Assembly (NCBI GenBank): GCA_963678705.1
Contig: OY783207.1
Location: 23,906,001 to 23,970,000, forward strand
Origin: Panorpa germanica
Lineage: Eukaryota; Arthropoda; Insecta; Mecoptera; Panorpidae
Direction of reading: 5' to 3'
DNA length: 64,000 bases
Shown piece by piece: positions 10,898-24,066 of this stretch. A model generated the notes under the pieces. The model did no database searches. It saw nothing but the letters and a program-made list of their open reading frames with translations, and had not been told where the DNA came from. Within the stretch, counting starts at the first letter, position 1, and every line of letters begins with the position of its first letter. The position numbers and the translations under genes were made by a program.

Positions 10898-13800
10898 ATG
10901 AGCAACAGTAAAGCATATCAAACTAATATTACACGAGGTAGAGGAAGAGGTAGAGGAAGACCTAGAGGAGCTTACAAAAATCCCTATAGGTTTGTTGTTG
11001 ATGCTCATTTATAATATGTGGTGTTCTAAGAGTTATTGTTCTTACTTGTGTTTTTAAGGTACCCCACATACACAAATGCTATTACATTTGATGAGAAGGT
11101 GCAATATCTCAAATATCCTAACTACTATCATTGGGGAACCTCAAATTCCTTGTCATCGACTATACCTAGTTTAATGGATACACTTTATCAGGTTCGTAAT
11201 GTTATGCGACTAACTTCTGAACATTTAGCGTAAAAGTTAAATAAAAATGCGTCATTAATACAACTATTTATTTTAGAATCCAAATAATATTGAGCAACCA
11301 AATCCAAATAATATTGAGCAACCACCAGCCGCAACATTGAATATTTTAAGTAGTTCTCGGGATGGACATTCACAAAATGTTGAAATTGTTAATTCTGTAA
11401 AAGTCGTTGAAAGGCAGTCTAACGTCGTATCCGAGTCAATTAGTGGTAATATGCACAACATTTATGAATAGCTATATACCTTACTATATTTGCTTTTCAT
11501 ATATTAAACTACTTCTTTTACAATATTATTATGACTGATTGATACATTTCATATAGCTGTTCCTGTTAGTATTCCTTTACAAAGAAGTCATGTAAACTTA
11601 ACGAAAGCAACGACTGCTAACTCTACAACAGATCTTCCAACTTTGGTGCCGATCTCTCACGCAAAAGGGTCACCACTGAGAAATGAAACGAGGCGTAAGA
11701 ATGTTGTAATTCAAAATGTCATTGGCAGTGAAGAAAACTCCTCTGGTATTTAGAATAAATATATTTATGTAAACGTATTAACTAAATTAAGGAATAATAA
11801 AAGTAATGATGCTATATTGTCAGGCGATCGAGATAAATTAATGAATAAAATATTACAAAAGGATGTTTCATTAATAAAAGATATTATAGAAAATCCTAGA
11901 AAGGCCACCAAATATGCTGCAGTTTTAAATAATATGAGCAAAGATAAAAGGTATTTTAATTGAATGTAAGGTTAAAATAAATAAATTTCCGTTATTAATT
12001 GCTTTTATATTGCAGATTATCGTTAAGTAAACAGCTTCGAAATACAATACTTAGTGAAGAACCGCAAGGTAATGTTTGTTTTATTGGTACCTCCACTGAC
12101 GTTAGTATAGCTTTAGAAAATTTACCACAAAAGGTTTCTAATGAAATAAGTGAACTCCTCCATTTAACACCTGAGACGGATACTGATGAAGTTAATTCTA
12201 ATATTAATGATTTAATGAATATTCAATATTCCTATATACCAACAACTAAAAATAGCACAGCTGCTACGAGTACAAGCCAAGTTAATAACACAACACGAGC
12301 TACAATGTCGTACTCGTATGTGAATAGCTATAATTCTCAGAAACAAGTTGTAGCTAACTCAACTTCAAGACCTGTTATTAAATGTAGAGCGTTAAAAGAT
12401 TTAATTAGTGAAGATGGAAATCTATTTAATAATGATATGTTAAGCTCAAATTTTCAATTCGAATCTCGCTTAGAAAAGAATGAGCGAGTCAAAACTGTAC
12501 CAGCAAAACAAAGCAATAAATCGAAGATGACTATTGCAAAAACTATAGCTGAAATTTTGCCAAAAGGTAAAAAAAGGGGAAGAAAAGTTAAAAATGTTCA
12601 ATCAGGAGCTGAAACAACAACAAAAAAACTGAAAACTATGAAAGTATTGAATAAAAAAGTGGCTCCAACGATCTCGCAAGCGATTTCTGCTAATACCCGT
12701 AACACACCAACATTCAACATAAGCATTGTCACTGGTCCATCTACTACATCTAGTAACGAGTGAGAATTTTTTTTGCTTAAATTACGGAAATAATTACTTT
12801 GTTTTTATAAAGAGATATTTCTTAACTTCTTTTGTTAATTCTAATTCTACCTTTTAGAACTATTCTGCAATTTGCCCCGGTGACAACTCTTCCTGAGAAA
12901 GATACAATTATTGCTCAGCCTAATTCAAATAATTCCTTATCTCAAATCAAATCAGTGCAAATCGCAACAGGAAATGTAACTGCCGCTGTAGCAGTTGAAA
13001 AACCAAAAACAGTTCTTGATAATACTACTAATTCGATCGAGTTGGATGATAATTCTGATGGTGATGTTATATGCATAAATGAAGAAAACCCATTTATAAT
13101 TATTTGTGATTCTGATACAGAAGAATCAACTAATAACAATCAGAACAATGCACTTAATGAATTGAATTTAAAAAGTGATAATTGTTCTAATGATAACAAT
13201 AAATCGAATTGTAGTAACAATATCAATTTAACAACTTATCCAACTTTATCTGAAAATTATAGTAAGGACATTGCGGAAAGTACAAGCAATTCATTAAATG
13301 TAAAACGTTCTGCAAGTTTGAATGTCAGTCAAGTGCAAGTCAGTACATTAGTAAATGATAAAGCAATCACTGCCACAGAATCTAATTGTCAACTGGCTGA
13401 AATCATAGACCCTGAGAAACAAGTAGCATCTGACAATAGGAGCAATTTAAATCAAACTACAGAAGCAATGGAAACTGGTTCTGCAAACATCTCGGATGTT
13501 GATAATGCAATCTCAAATTCACAAAGTTGTCTCAAATCTAAAAATGCTCAAAAGAACAAAAATATTATTAATTGTGCAGTTAATTCAGGAAATAAAGAAT
13601 CGCCATCTTCCGCTAAAACAAATTCTTCAACTTGTAATATTAAAAATTCAGATAAAATAGCAAACAAACAATTACATTCTAATACAACATCAAAAGATAC
13701 GACTTACTTGGATGGAGGTGTGTCTACTACGTTTAGAGATACGCTTTCTTACCGAAAAACGAATTCCAAAAGTAATAGTAAACGTGTTCGTGAATCAGAA

Positions 13801-16686
13801 ACATCTTCAACATCTAAAGATAGTGAAACCGGATCAGAATCGAGAAGACAATCACAATATGAGAGAAACAAATTAAATTCTCTCGAAAGAGATTCTAGAA
13901 GATATTCAAAATATGATTCTAGGAAATATAATTCTAGTTATCATAGTCAATCTAGTTCAAGAAGTTCGTATTATAGAAGTAGAAGATATTCGGAACATTC
14001 GTCTAAATATACAAGAGATAATTACGACGAATCTAGATATAGCGATACGGAAAGTATATCCAACGTATGCTATTATAGAAGATCATCTTATTATGATCAA
14101 GATAAGTATACTTACTATAAAAGAAATAGAAGAGACAGTTCGAATAGAATATTTCGAAACCAATCAAGTAGGAGTATAATAAATGAACAAGATAACGTTA
14201 TTCGTCCTGCAAATTTATGTTTAAATTCCAACTTGGAAGGAGTTACATCTACGTTGCCTTCCTCAAGTAATTTCTTAAAACAAATTTCAAATTTGGAAAT
14301 TGCAACCAAAGAAATTCTTAATGAAGTAACAAACAGAGAACTTGCAAAGAGTGATGTGGAGAACAATGACTTAAAGAGCAGCAGCAGTCCTGTAGCAGAT
14401 AAAAATGTTGCGCATAGTCCAATTAGAGTTGAAGATGAAATTACTATATCATCAACATGTTCAGAGAGCAGTGATAATGCAAATGTAACTTCTTCACTTA
14501 GTGCACAGAGTCAGAATAAATCTCAGTCTAATAGTTTATTAAGTAATAACCAATCAAATATTTTACAAAACAGTAAAAATATTTCTAATAGATCTGAAGA
14601 TAAATTACATGATGGTCAGAATTCTAACACAATTTCTGTTGTATCTACAGTATGTTTAAGTGATAATACTGATTTAGAAAACAGCGCCAATAGATCTGAA
14701 GGTTCTGAAATTATACCTACGGAGAGCAATAACGATGGCACGAATTTAAATTTGAATTCCCCAACTCCAAAAGAAGACATTTCATCAATAGTTTCTATTA
14801 ATGATGCAAATAGTACTTCAGATAATAATTTGGATGGTGTTAATAATAAAACTGCTTCTCTTGAACCAGCAATAACTTATTCTGACATTGTTAATAAAAT
14901 TCGAGAAATAGATATGAAAATTTTAAGTTTACAACAAGAAAAAATTGAACTATGCAACCTTTATTATAAACAATCAGATATCAGTGTTTCAGATCTGGTA
15001 CTTTCTGGAACATTATTAGTTAATAATTTGCAGTTATTAAATACAACACCATTGAATAGTAATAAGCAAACAAATTTAAAACGTAAATTTGTTAAAAAAC
15101 CAATTTTAAAGAAGAAAGAAAAAGTGACAATTAATCTGAAGAAAAATAAATCAAAAGTTTCAAAAGCCAAAGCACAAGTGAATGTAAAACCAAAAAAAAG
15201 GAAAGTAATCGATCGTGACAAATCTACTAAGAAAGATAATGTGAAGAAGCCAAAATTAGAAGAGGAAGTAGTTGAAAATAGTAATGCAGATTTCATTATA
15301 ATTGAAGATGACGAAGAAATAAAATTACCAATTAAATCTGAGCAAATTGAATTGTTTAATGGCAATTTCGTTGGACACAACAGTCCAATTGTAGCTTTAC
15401 ACGTAAGTTGAATTTTTCGGAGAATAAAATAAAATTCATTTCTCGATGATCTCAAATATTAATTATTTTTAATATTGCAGTTGTGCGAAAAGACTATACT
15501 TGCATCATCTGAATTGGGACTTACATATCAATATTGTTGCGTAACGGGAAAACTTCTTCATCATTACAGCGGCCATCGAAGTGCTGTGACCTGCATCTAT
15601 GTAGTTGATAACACAAAATTATTTACCGCAGCACTTGATTGCGAAATGAGATGTTTTCAATTGGAGGTAAATAATAACATAGAATACTTACATGAAAATA
15701 CAAGTTTGACTAAAATAATAGATTACTTGTTTCTAGAGTGAAGAAAATATATGGCCTCCAAAATTATTAGCAGGACCCGCACAAGCTATAGAATGCTATG
15801 ACAATCAATTATATATTGGTACAAGAAAGGGTCAAATTCATGCATATGATATTCAGGTTCGTTGTAATGTCATTATGTCGCTACTAGATTGTAAGTCATA
15901 ACGCAATAAAACTAATTTTATTTTTTTAGGCAAATAAACTTGAGGAACCTTACAGTTGTGGAGATTCTTGTATATTAGCTATCTGTTGCACAAGAGAGGG
16001 TCCACGAAGGGTTCTTCTCGTAGCTGCAAAAGAGCAACCACTCTCATTACGTGATGCACAAAATGGTTTATTGTAAGTTATTAATATATTTTCATCTTGA
16101 CTTCGTTAGACCTATTTTTATTTATGAAACTATTTATTTGAATGTTTCAGATTACGAAGTTTTCAATTCCCGGACACGAAATTAGTTCTGTATAGCTTAA
16201 TCTTAAATGAAGGAGTTGTATTTTGTGGTACTAATGGCCAGAACGTCATTGCATTTAATTTTATGGTAAAAAATATTCTATTATTTAAATATTGTCATAA
16301 TTTCAAATTGATTATCTATTTATGAATTATGTAATTTTCAGAGCGGCGCTAATGTTTTACAATTAAAAGGGGGTCGCGGAGCAGTGTGTCTCAAAATGTA
16401 TAAAGGCTTACTTTTTAGTGGATGCTACGATGGCTTTATTTACATCCATTGTATGAAAACTGGTGAACTAATTCATAAAATGAGAGGTCCAGGTAAAATG
16501 CTGTTGGCAATCAGCATCATTGATGACAAGGTTTGTACATTTAAAAAATTAAAAACATAACAATAGCTATTTATATTTCATTATTATTTTTGTTATTTTT
16601 AGATCATCTCTGCTTCTAAAGATAAGTCTTTAGCTATTTGGAATATGCCATCAACAGTATTGAAACATTGCAATGCAAATAGTTAG
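10898..16686 (+). CDS. ZNF106-like WD40-repeat protein with RS-rich body (13 exons)
   Basis: Exons 10898-10989, 11059-11191, 11277-11445, 11557-11745, 11824-11950, 12016-12759, 12858-15402, 15481-15666, 15737-15856, 15930-16072, 16151-16265, 16342-16530 and 16603-16686 join in frame to about 1,611 residues. The N-terminus has a GRGRGRGRPRGAY RGG-like patch. The long middle is Asn/Ser-rich and low-complexity, with an Arg-Ser-Tyr-rich segment at about 790-920 and a Lys-rich basic segment at about 1225-1285. The C-terminal 300 residues are WD40 repeats (GHRSAVTCIYVV, LSLRDAQNGLLLRSF, LLFSGCYDGFIYIHCMKTGELI, SASKDKSLAIWNM). The LRDAQNGLLLRSF block and the one-repeat-per-exon layout resemble the WD40 end of vertebrate ZNF106, an RNA-binding zinc-finger protein. 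I see no C2H2 fingers, so orthology is likely but unproven. The composition suggests a nuclear RNA-associated role. Confidence 0.72.
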
Positions 16687-18329
16687 TTTCTGCAGCAAAT
16701 ACAATCTCAACTCTTGATACTTTTGCTTTATTATTGATTTTCTTCAAATATGAAAAGTTTTAATTAATGTAAGTTTATGATTTGTTATATAATACATAAT
16801 TGTTATATAAATTAAGGAATTATGTAAGATATAAAATATTGTTATTTAATTATTAGTTACTAATGAATAACAACGCATCGTTATAGTTAAGTGCCATACA
16901 TATATAAACACATAGCTTTTTTATATTTAGGAACTGAAATTGGTTATTGTGATAACAAATTGTTTTCTTTGTCGTTCGAGCTAATTTTTTTTTAGCTCTT
17001 ATTCTAAAACCGCTATTTTTTATGCTTAATATCATAATAATAAATTTCGGAGCGTGTAAAGGTCACTTTCATACAAATTTAGAAGTTACAGCAATATTAT
17101 GTTAACAAAGGAAAAGAAGGTCGTGATATTTGGTCCTGTTAATTGTTGTAAGCAAAGTTTATTATATTTAAGATTTAAGTTTAGAGAGATATGACAATTT
17201 CTTCATATTATAAAATTATAGAAAGTGTAAAACACTGAGAGGTGAAATATTTTTAGTATATATATATAGTATAGTTTAGTATATAGTATACAGTTTATAA
17301 CTTATAAACATTAATATTATATTTCTTTTTCATTTTATTGACAAGCTAGAAGTTAAAGAATAAATGTTATTTTTTACTTAATTTTAATTATAGTTTTACT
17401 TATTTGTATTACCGTACATAGTGAAGCATATCCGGCTACTTCCGCTAGACGTATTACATATTACATGTCGGTTTTTCTTTTCGATATTGTCTTTTCTTAT
17501 AAATTCTTTGAAAACAAAAAAAATTACAAAAGGAAACACATTTTTTAAACAAAACAATTTTTATATATACATTAATTTACAATGTTTTAACTTAACATGA
17601 ACAAACACCACTTATTTAACAAATTCAGTATCATTATTTAGGAGGAATTATTAATAGAATGAGAAAAGCTGCTTCAAGATTTTCTAACAGAAAGTAGTAT
17701 AAGATTTCCAGTATTATTAGATTCCATTCCATGCCTTCATTGAGAAAAGTTGAATAAAAAGTCCGTGACAAGGATATTTATGCTACATATAAAAATATAA
17801 AAACATATTTCCTTGAAAATTGTTTAGAATATTAAAAATTTAGAAGTTTTTGGGTAATAAATGGCTGTTTTTACAATCATTAAACGCAAAACGTGAATAT
17901 TTGATACGTAAAAAATCTATTGGTATATCCCTTTAACTAACAAGGAAATGAAATTCAGTTTCCTTGGTGAATCAATAATGAATTCAATGTCCATTTAATT
18001 AATTCTATTTTAAATAATATGGATTACCGGATGTTATTTATATAGATTTCCTTATGTAAATACTGTTATTATAATTTACGACACTAACTATTTAATTGTA
18101 GAAAATAACGTTTAAAATCCTAAAAAAAAAGTAATTAAGGTATTAATTACAATAATTTTATTTTATATTTAGAATTTGATTAATGTCTTTTTAAAGTTAA
18201 AAAAATTATTAATTTTTAGAATACAGTACAACCAAAGGTTCTTACCTTTTGAGTGAGTTTTATATCTCACTGTAATTTAAGGCTTGAAACTTGGGTTTAC
18301 CAAAAAGAGATTATAAATATAAATACATT
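16687..18329. other. convergent 3' flanks
   Basis: AT-rich sequence between the stops of two convergent genes, presumably including both 3' UTRs. AATAAA-like hexamers are frequent. No coding frame or recognisable repeat was seen. Confidence 0.45.
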
Positions 18330-20212
18330 TTATCGTCCGATGATAGTTGGTTCATCTACCATGCCCATTTCTTCATTTATTGCTTTTGCTCCTTTCTTTT
18401 TCCTAGAGTAGACCATGAACATTAATCCAGAACCCATGTTGATTGCCATTACGAACCACGCAAGGTATACGCTATAGCCAAAGCTGGAAAAGATATGTAA
18501 TAATTATCTTGTTTCTACTAATAGCTGGGATCTATTAATTTTTAGCAATGTTTAACTTACTAGTAAGAAGCTCCTATAGGAAAAGTATATTTTAGATGGG
18601 TTTTCTCGTACTCCACACTCGATAGCATTACTTGGATGACTACAACCACGCAGGACCCTGAAAATACAATAACAGTTTAGACAAGTTCTACAATATTGTT
18701 GATAAAAAGTAACTCAAAAAGTATCTTCACCTGAGATGAAGTGGATGCCTCCAGCTAACCGTTTGAACATATATCGAGGGTTCATGAAAGTGTAAACACT
18801 GAAGACCAGTCCCATCATCATGACGATGAGGCTGATTATAGCAAAGGACACTTCTGTTCTGCTGTAGTCTGAAATCATAATAATCATCATAAAATAAATA
18901 CTTATTGTTTACAGAAACTTCCGCGAGAACATAAAACTTTGTAGCTCATTTGAAGCTAATATTTACCTATTTATAAGATGTATACTTACTTAGTATCCCC
19001 TCGTCTATGGACGGATCACTTTTCATGGAAACTTCGTTCGGAAAAAGATCGTGGTATTTACAGAAACCTAGAAATGAGATACTGCAAATTATTTGATAAG
19101 TTTGGAATGGGCTTGTGCCCTTATTTTTTAGTGGTCGATTTTTCAATCGTTGATTGAAATTGATGTTAATAAATGTGTATTGGCATGTCTATCTTATTAA
19201 ATATCTAAATATTGACGGAGATATAGCAATTAAAAATTTGAATTGTAGTTTTAGCGCTAGAAATGGTCGGCCATTTGTATGCCGTGAAATACATTTTAAC
19301 GTCAGTTATTTGTTGAGTAGGTCAGTGATGTGGTAATGTTTTGTAGCTGTTGGTAGTCGAAATAATCAACTCAAGTCAAAGAATAATAAGTTTTTATTTT
19401 ATTTAACCCTGTTACGGCAGACATAATATTGGAATTTTATTGTTCCTTGAAATAGCTGTAAATAATATTTGATATTTTGATATATAAATACATATAACAG
19501 AGATTTATGAGCTGTAAGGTTGGCAGCGGTTGTGATGTCACATGCTTGGAATATGTACATTGTTGAAACCCTTTAATAATTAAAGACACTTTTTGAATTG
19601 TTAATATCTCTTAACGTATAAGGAGTTATTAAAAACTAATTGAACATTTGAGATTCTAGTAACCTACTTTATCAATATATAGTACACTTTTATAGAAATT
19701 AAGACATAGGACACAAGCCCATTGGAACAAGTCTACTTATTAAAGTTAATGCTTGCACTTACGAAACGCAGTAAAAGATGCAGACATATCTAAACCTTCG
19801 GGAAGAATTAGTGGCGGCCGTGGCAACGGCGGGATCGTCGAATTTACAGATGCAGCAGTAATATTTGTCCGAAGCGCATAAGTTCCAGGTTTTGGCGTAT
19901 ATCCCCTTCGACATTCTCTCCACAGGCCCGAATGACTACTAACAAAGTATCGTTGTGTCTCGTTGATGAAAATACCTGAGAATAAACATATCAATCATAA
20001 GACAATCATTTGAATATCTTCACAATTTAAATCTTACCTGTTTCCGCTGATATCACAAACCAATGGTCGGTTGAAAATGCTACAATCCAGATAATAACGG
20101 CAACTGCAATACCGAAAGTGCACCCTAATAAGATTCTCCTTTCTTTGACCATAGCATCTATAAGATGCGTCCTACGCTCTCGTCCCAACGTTGATAAAGA
20201 TGCGTTAGACAT
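18330..20212 (-). CDS. claudin/PMP22 superfamily four-TM protein (calcium-channel-gamma-like)
   Basis: Six minus-strand exons (20212-20038, 19975-19763, 19067-18990, 18868-18731, 18657-18561, 18483-18330) join to 284 codons plus stop. The first membrane segment follows [10 protein letters not shown] ([16 protein letters not shown]). The first extracellular loop carries the claudin-type W...GLW-C-C signature ([25 protein letters not shown]) and potential N-glycosylation sites (NIT, NST). Three further hydrophobic segments follow ([46 protein letters not shown]), and the protein ends with a short cytoplasmic tail. This is the layout of claudins, stargazin/CACNG subunits and related insect septate-junction proteins. 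The subfamily cannot be fixed by eye. The intron between exons 2 and 3 is mostly a family B MITE. The plasma membrane is the expected location. Confidence 0.75.
19107..19722 (+). mobile_element. family B MITE, copy 1, in claudin-like intron
   Basis: The ends are ATGGGCTTGTG and CACAAGCCCAT in inverted orientation, and the interior is shared with six other copies in the window. Possible direct repeat TTGGAA at both borders. Plus orientation here means the end followed by TTTTTTAGTGGTCGATTTTTC is on the left. It fills about 616 of the 695 bp of the host intron. Non-coding and non-autonomous. Confidence 0.85.
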
Positions 20213-22650
20213 TTTGTGTTATATACGTAATAATACACAAGAAATTTTAATTTTTTTTAGTTATATAAAAGTTTTTAAATTTTTTTTCTTAAGGTTTGTT
20301 TCTTGACTAGTTGTTTTAGTTTCTTTGATAATATATAGATTAGTAATTTTACTTTATTTGCAGAGAGATCAAGATAAGATATTTATATTTTTGTAAATAA
20401 ATTCTTTATATATAATATCACAAATTTTAGTTACTTTCATTTAACATATATTATTGCATTGTTTAGTTTTGTTTAGTCCTTCCTATCACAGGTCGAAAGG
20501 CTGAAGGAAGATTTTCTAAATCTGTAACAAGAAAAAAACATTTAATTAATAATATTTTAGAAAAAACTTGTGTTATTTAGATATCTTATTTTATCTATTT
20601 TAGTTTAATTTCCTCTTCTAGCTAAAGCATTTAGATTTATATTTCTTGTCAAACAAGAAAGAAGAACTAAAAAAAATTATTTTATTTTGTTTTTCGTCTT
20701 CTTAATTTTTTTCCAGGAAGATGAACTTTAGATTAGAAGTGACTTCACGAAGCTCTCTCTTTCTGTTAACGTCTTGTCACACTTTAGTGACCGCATCCTC
20801 CCTAATTTAGAATGTTGTACACGTTTTTAATAGATGAACAAAAAGCATTTGTTAGTGAAAAATTTCACGAGAATGCGAGTTTTGTTAACCCACCTAGAAA
20901 ATCATAAATCCTTTAGGCAGTGATGTTGTACCCACATATATGAGGCCACGACATCACAAATATTGCAAACATAGAAGGAATTCATTGGAAATACATCATT
21001 TAAAAAAGCAGGTGAAAATATAACGCAAATTATGACGTAATATGAGGATGAGCAACTTTTGAGAATCTGGAAGCATTAGTTACAGTGAAAAACATTCTGA
21101 CTCCCTGTGATCAGGAGGTATTTATTATTTTACCAATTAAACACAACACCTAGCCAATTTAGTGAACCATTTCTAATGCACGCATTTCCAAATCAAATGA
21201 ATGTGTGGTACAAGCAACATGATGTATTTATTTATATAAACAAAACGTGGAGCAGTGTGCAAGCAGCGAAAAATCGCTTCAGAATCTGTTTAGTGTTCAG
21301 AACAGAAAATAAACGAATTAAATATAACATGTAGGTAGGTAGGTGCAGGTAATATACAATAACAACTACTTCCCAGCGGGAGATTCAAATGTGTTAAGTA
21401 TTCATTTTATAAATAAATAATTTAGATAAATATTATAATTTTATATTTTAACAGTTTGAAATCACATAATTCTTAAAAAAATATTTAAATTGTCCTTAAA
21501 TTGTTTATAGATTTTCTACAGGCTTTTAAACCAGATGTTTGTACAAGGTTTAAAGTTATATTTTTTAATGTAAACTAATTAAAACATCCGCTTAATTGTT
21601 AATTACTTAAAACAGTTAGCGGATACACCTAGAGAGCGAATCCATTTATGCCGAGAAGTTTGTTTCTTTGATAAGCACCTTACATTTATAAACCTGTTCT
21701 ATAATAAACAAACTAGTTCATAAATTGTAAATACGTAAAAACAACGTTTGGATGCCAGAAAAAAGTAAATATACTTAAAAATAAAGGAAAAACAATTTAA
21801 TTTGTTAACAGTTCTTCTTATATCGTTTGATGTATACAAAAATTTTAATTTCTTTTTGGCACATTATCATCAGAAGGCTGATGAAGCGGCTATAATAATA
21901 AATATGTTGTTAAATTTAATAGCATTGTTATGGCATTTGTCTTTTGTCGTTATTGTTTTAGAAGTAGTTAACAAGTAATAATAAAATTGAGTACCCGGTG
22001 ACATCCGACTTAACTAAACTTTTCCAACAGGAAGAATTTTATGTAGTTATATTTTAAATTTTAAAAAACTGTACTAATATATGTACTTGTCTATCAGGAT
22101 TAGGGGTTTAACTAATAGTCAAAACGAAAATTAAATATATACACAAAACATCATTTGTGTTAGTGGTGTTGCATAAGCACAAGGGACTTAATTTACCAGC
22201 CAAATCAAATGCAACACATGGAAATAATAAATGTTGATTCCAAAGGTCAAGTCTCTAATAATGTAACATGAACTTATTTAATACATTAAAAATATTGTAC
22301 ATGTCTTTGAAATGCGTTTAGATCATGTTTGTTATGTCAACATGTTTCGAATGACACAGCACACAGGCGTCGCGTCGGGCGTCGGTGGTCTAGTCGTAGT
22401 TCCGAAGATTAAAACTATCGATAAATTACTTGTGATCAGCTGTGTTTACAATCACATATTTATAACGGCAGTAAAATTGTGTAATTGATAAAAGAGCCGA
22501 AGCACACAATAGACAACACTGTCTATATGTCTAGCTATACGTCTTGTGTCTAGCTCTACAAATAAGTCAATAACGAATCTTGTTTTATGGTTCATTTATT
22601 CCTTATTTATTAAAATAGTAATTATTCACAAAGTTTAAATAGTTATTATA
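20213..22650. other. upstream region of claudin-like gene
   Basis: AT-rich sequence without a convincing coding frame. A short GC-rich patch with GTCGCGTCGGGCGTCGG near 22367-22385 stands out and could mark a promoter or untranslated first exon of the minus-strand claudin-like gene. No splice connection could be shown. Confidence 0.3.
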
Positions 22651-24066
22651 TTAAAGTTTTATGGGGATGCACTACGCCTGATTTAATAGCTACCAGAGTA
22701 ACACCTATTATGTACTAAAGTAAATAAAACTGGTATTTTAAAATATTAAAAATTATTGATTTCTTAATATTTTTTGATGCAATTATATCCATTTATATTT
22801 AAGAAGACGAACTGCGTTAAAAAATTTAAAATATCTTAACTATTTTGGGTTTTATAAGGTATTCTAAAAATTCATGGACTTTTTTTTAAATGAAAAATTA
22901 TTGATTTCTTAATATTTTTTAAATTGATAAACTGTTTAATTAAAATTTAAAATATGTACAATTTTCTGGCTTTTTGTAATCTTTTCTATATTTATAGGCT
23001 TTTTTCAAAAATAAAAGTTTATTTGTTTTTCATAGTTTGATGCAACTGCTTTATTACATTATAAACAACATGCTTTTTAGGTTTCTATGCGACCTTTTTT
23101 AAATTCATGGACATTTTTTGTAGAGAAAATTTAAGATCTTGTAAGTTTTATGGGGATACACTACGCCTGATTTAATAGCTACCAGAGTAACACCTATTAT
23201 ATACTAAAGTAAATAAAAATGATATTTTAAAATATTAAAAATTATTGATTTCTTAATATTTTTTCAAGCAATTATATCCATTTATATTTAAGAAGACGAA
23301 CTGCGTTAAAAAATTTGAAATATCTTAACTATTTTGGGTTTTATGAGGGATTTTAAAAATTCATGGACTTTCCTTTTTCAAAAAAAAAATTATTGATTTT
23401 TAAAACTTTTAGGATGCAGTTATATAGATTAAGAATTAAGAAGACGAACTGTGTTAAAAAATTTGAAATATCGTGATTATTTTAGATTTTACAAGGGATT
23501 GAAAAAGTTCATAGACTTTTCCTTTCAATTTTTTTTTATTGATTTTTAAAAGTTTTTGGATGCAGTTATATAGATTAACAATTAAGAAGACGAACTGCGT
23601 TAAAAAGTTTGAAATATCTTAATTATTTTAGATTTTACAAGGGGTTGAAAAAATTCATGGACTTTCTTTTTCAATAAAAATTATGGATTTTTAAAACTTT
23701 TTGGATGCAGTTATATAGATTAACAATTAAGAAGACGAACTGCGTTAAAAAAAAAGTCCATGAATTTTTAGAAACCCATATAAAATCCAAAATAGTTAAG
23801 ATATTTCAATTTTTTTAACACAGTTCGTCTTTTTAAATATAAATGAATATAACTGCTTCAAAAAATATTAAGAAATCAATCATTTTCCTTTTTGAAAAAA
23901 AAGTCCATGAATTTTTAGAACCCCTTATAAAATCCAAAATGGTTAAGATATTTCAAATTTATTAACACAGTTCGCCTTCTTAAATATAAATGGATATAAC
24001 TGCATCAAAAAATATTAACAAATCAATAATTTTTAATATTTTAAAATATCAGTTTTATTTACTTTA
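22651..24066. repeat. composite tandem and inverted repeat block (about 145-bp monomers)
   Basis: A terminal sequence containing TATGGGGATGCACTACGCCT occurs at 22651-22716 and again, nearly identical, at 23144-23205. Each copy leads into about 145-bp tandem units marked by TTATTGATTT and AAGAAGACGAACTGCGTTAA; unit starts are near 22754, 22899, 23243, 23391, 23537 and 23682. From about 23754 to 24066 the same unit appears twice in reverse complement (AACACAGTTCGTCTT). The same terminal sequence lies inverted at 26041-26099, so this is probably the repeat-bearing end of a larger non-autonomous element. Confidence 0.7.

Noticed and set aside
19154..19336. Short ORF shared by family B MITE copies
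   Set aside because: The frame is broken or shifted in other copies and encodes nothing recognisable; the element is treated as non-coding.
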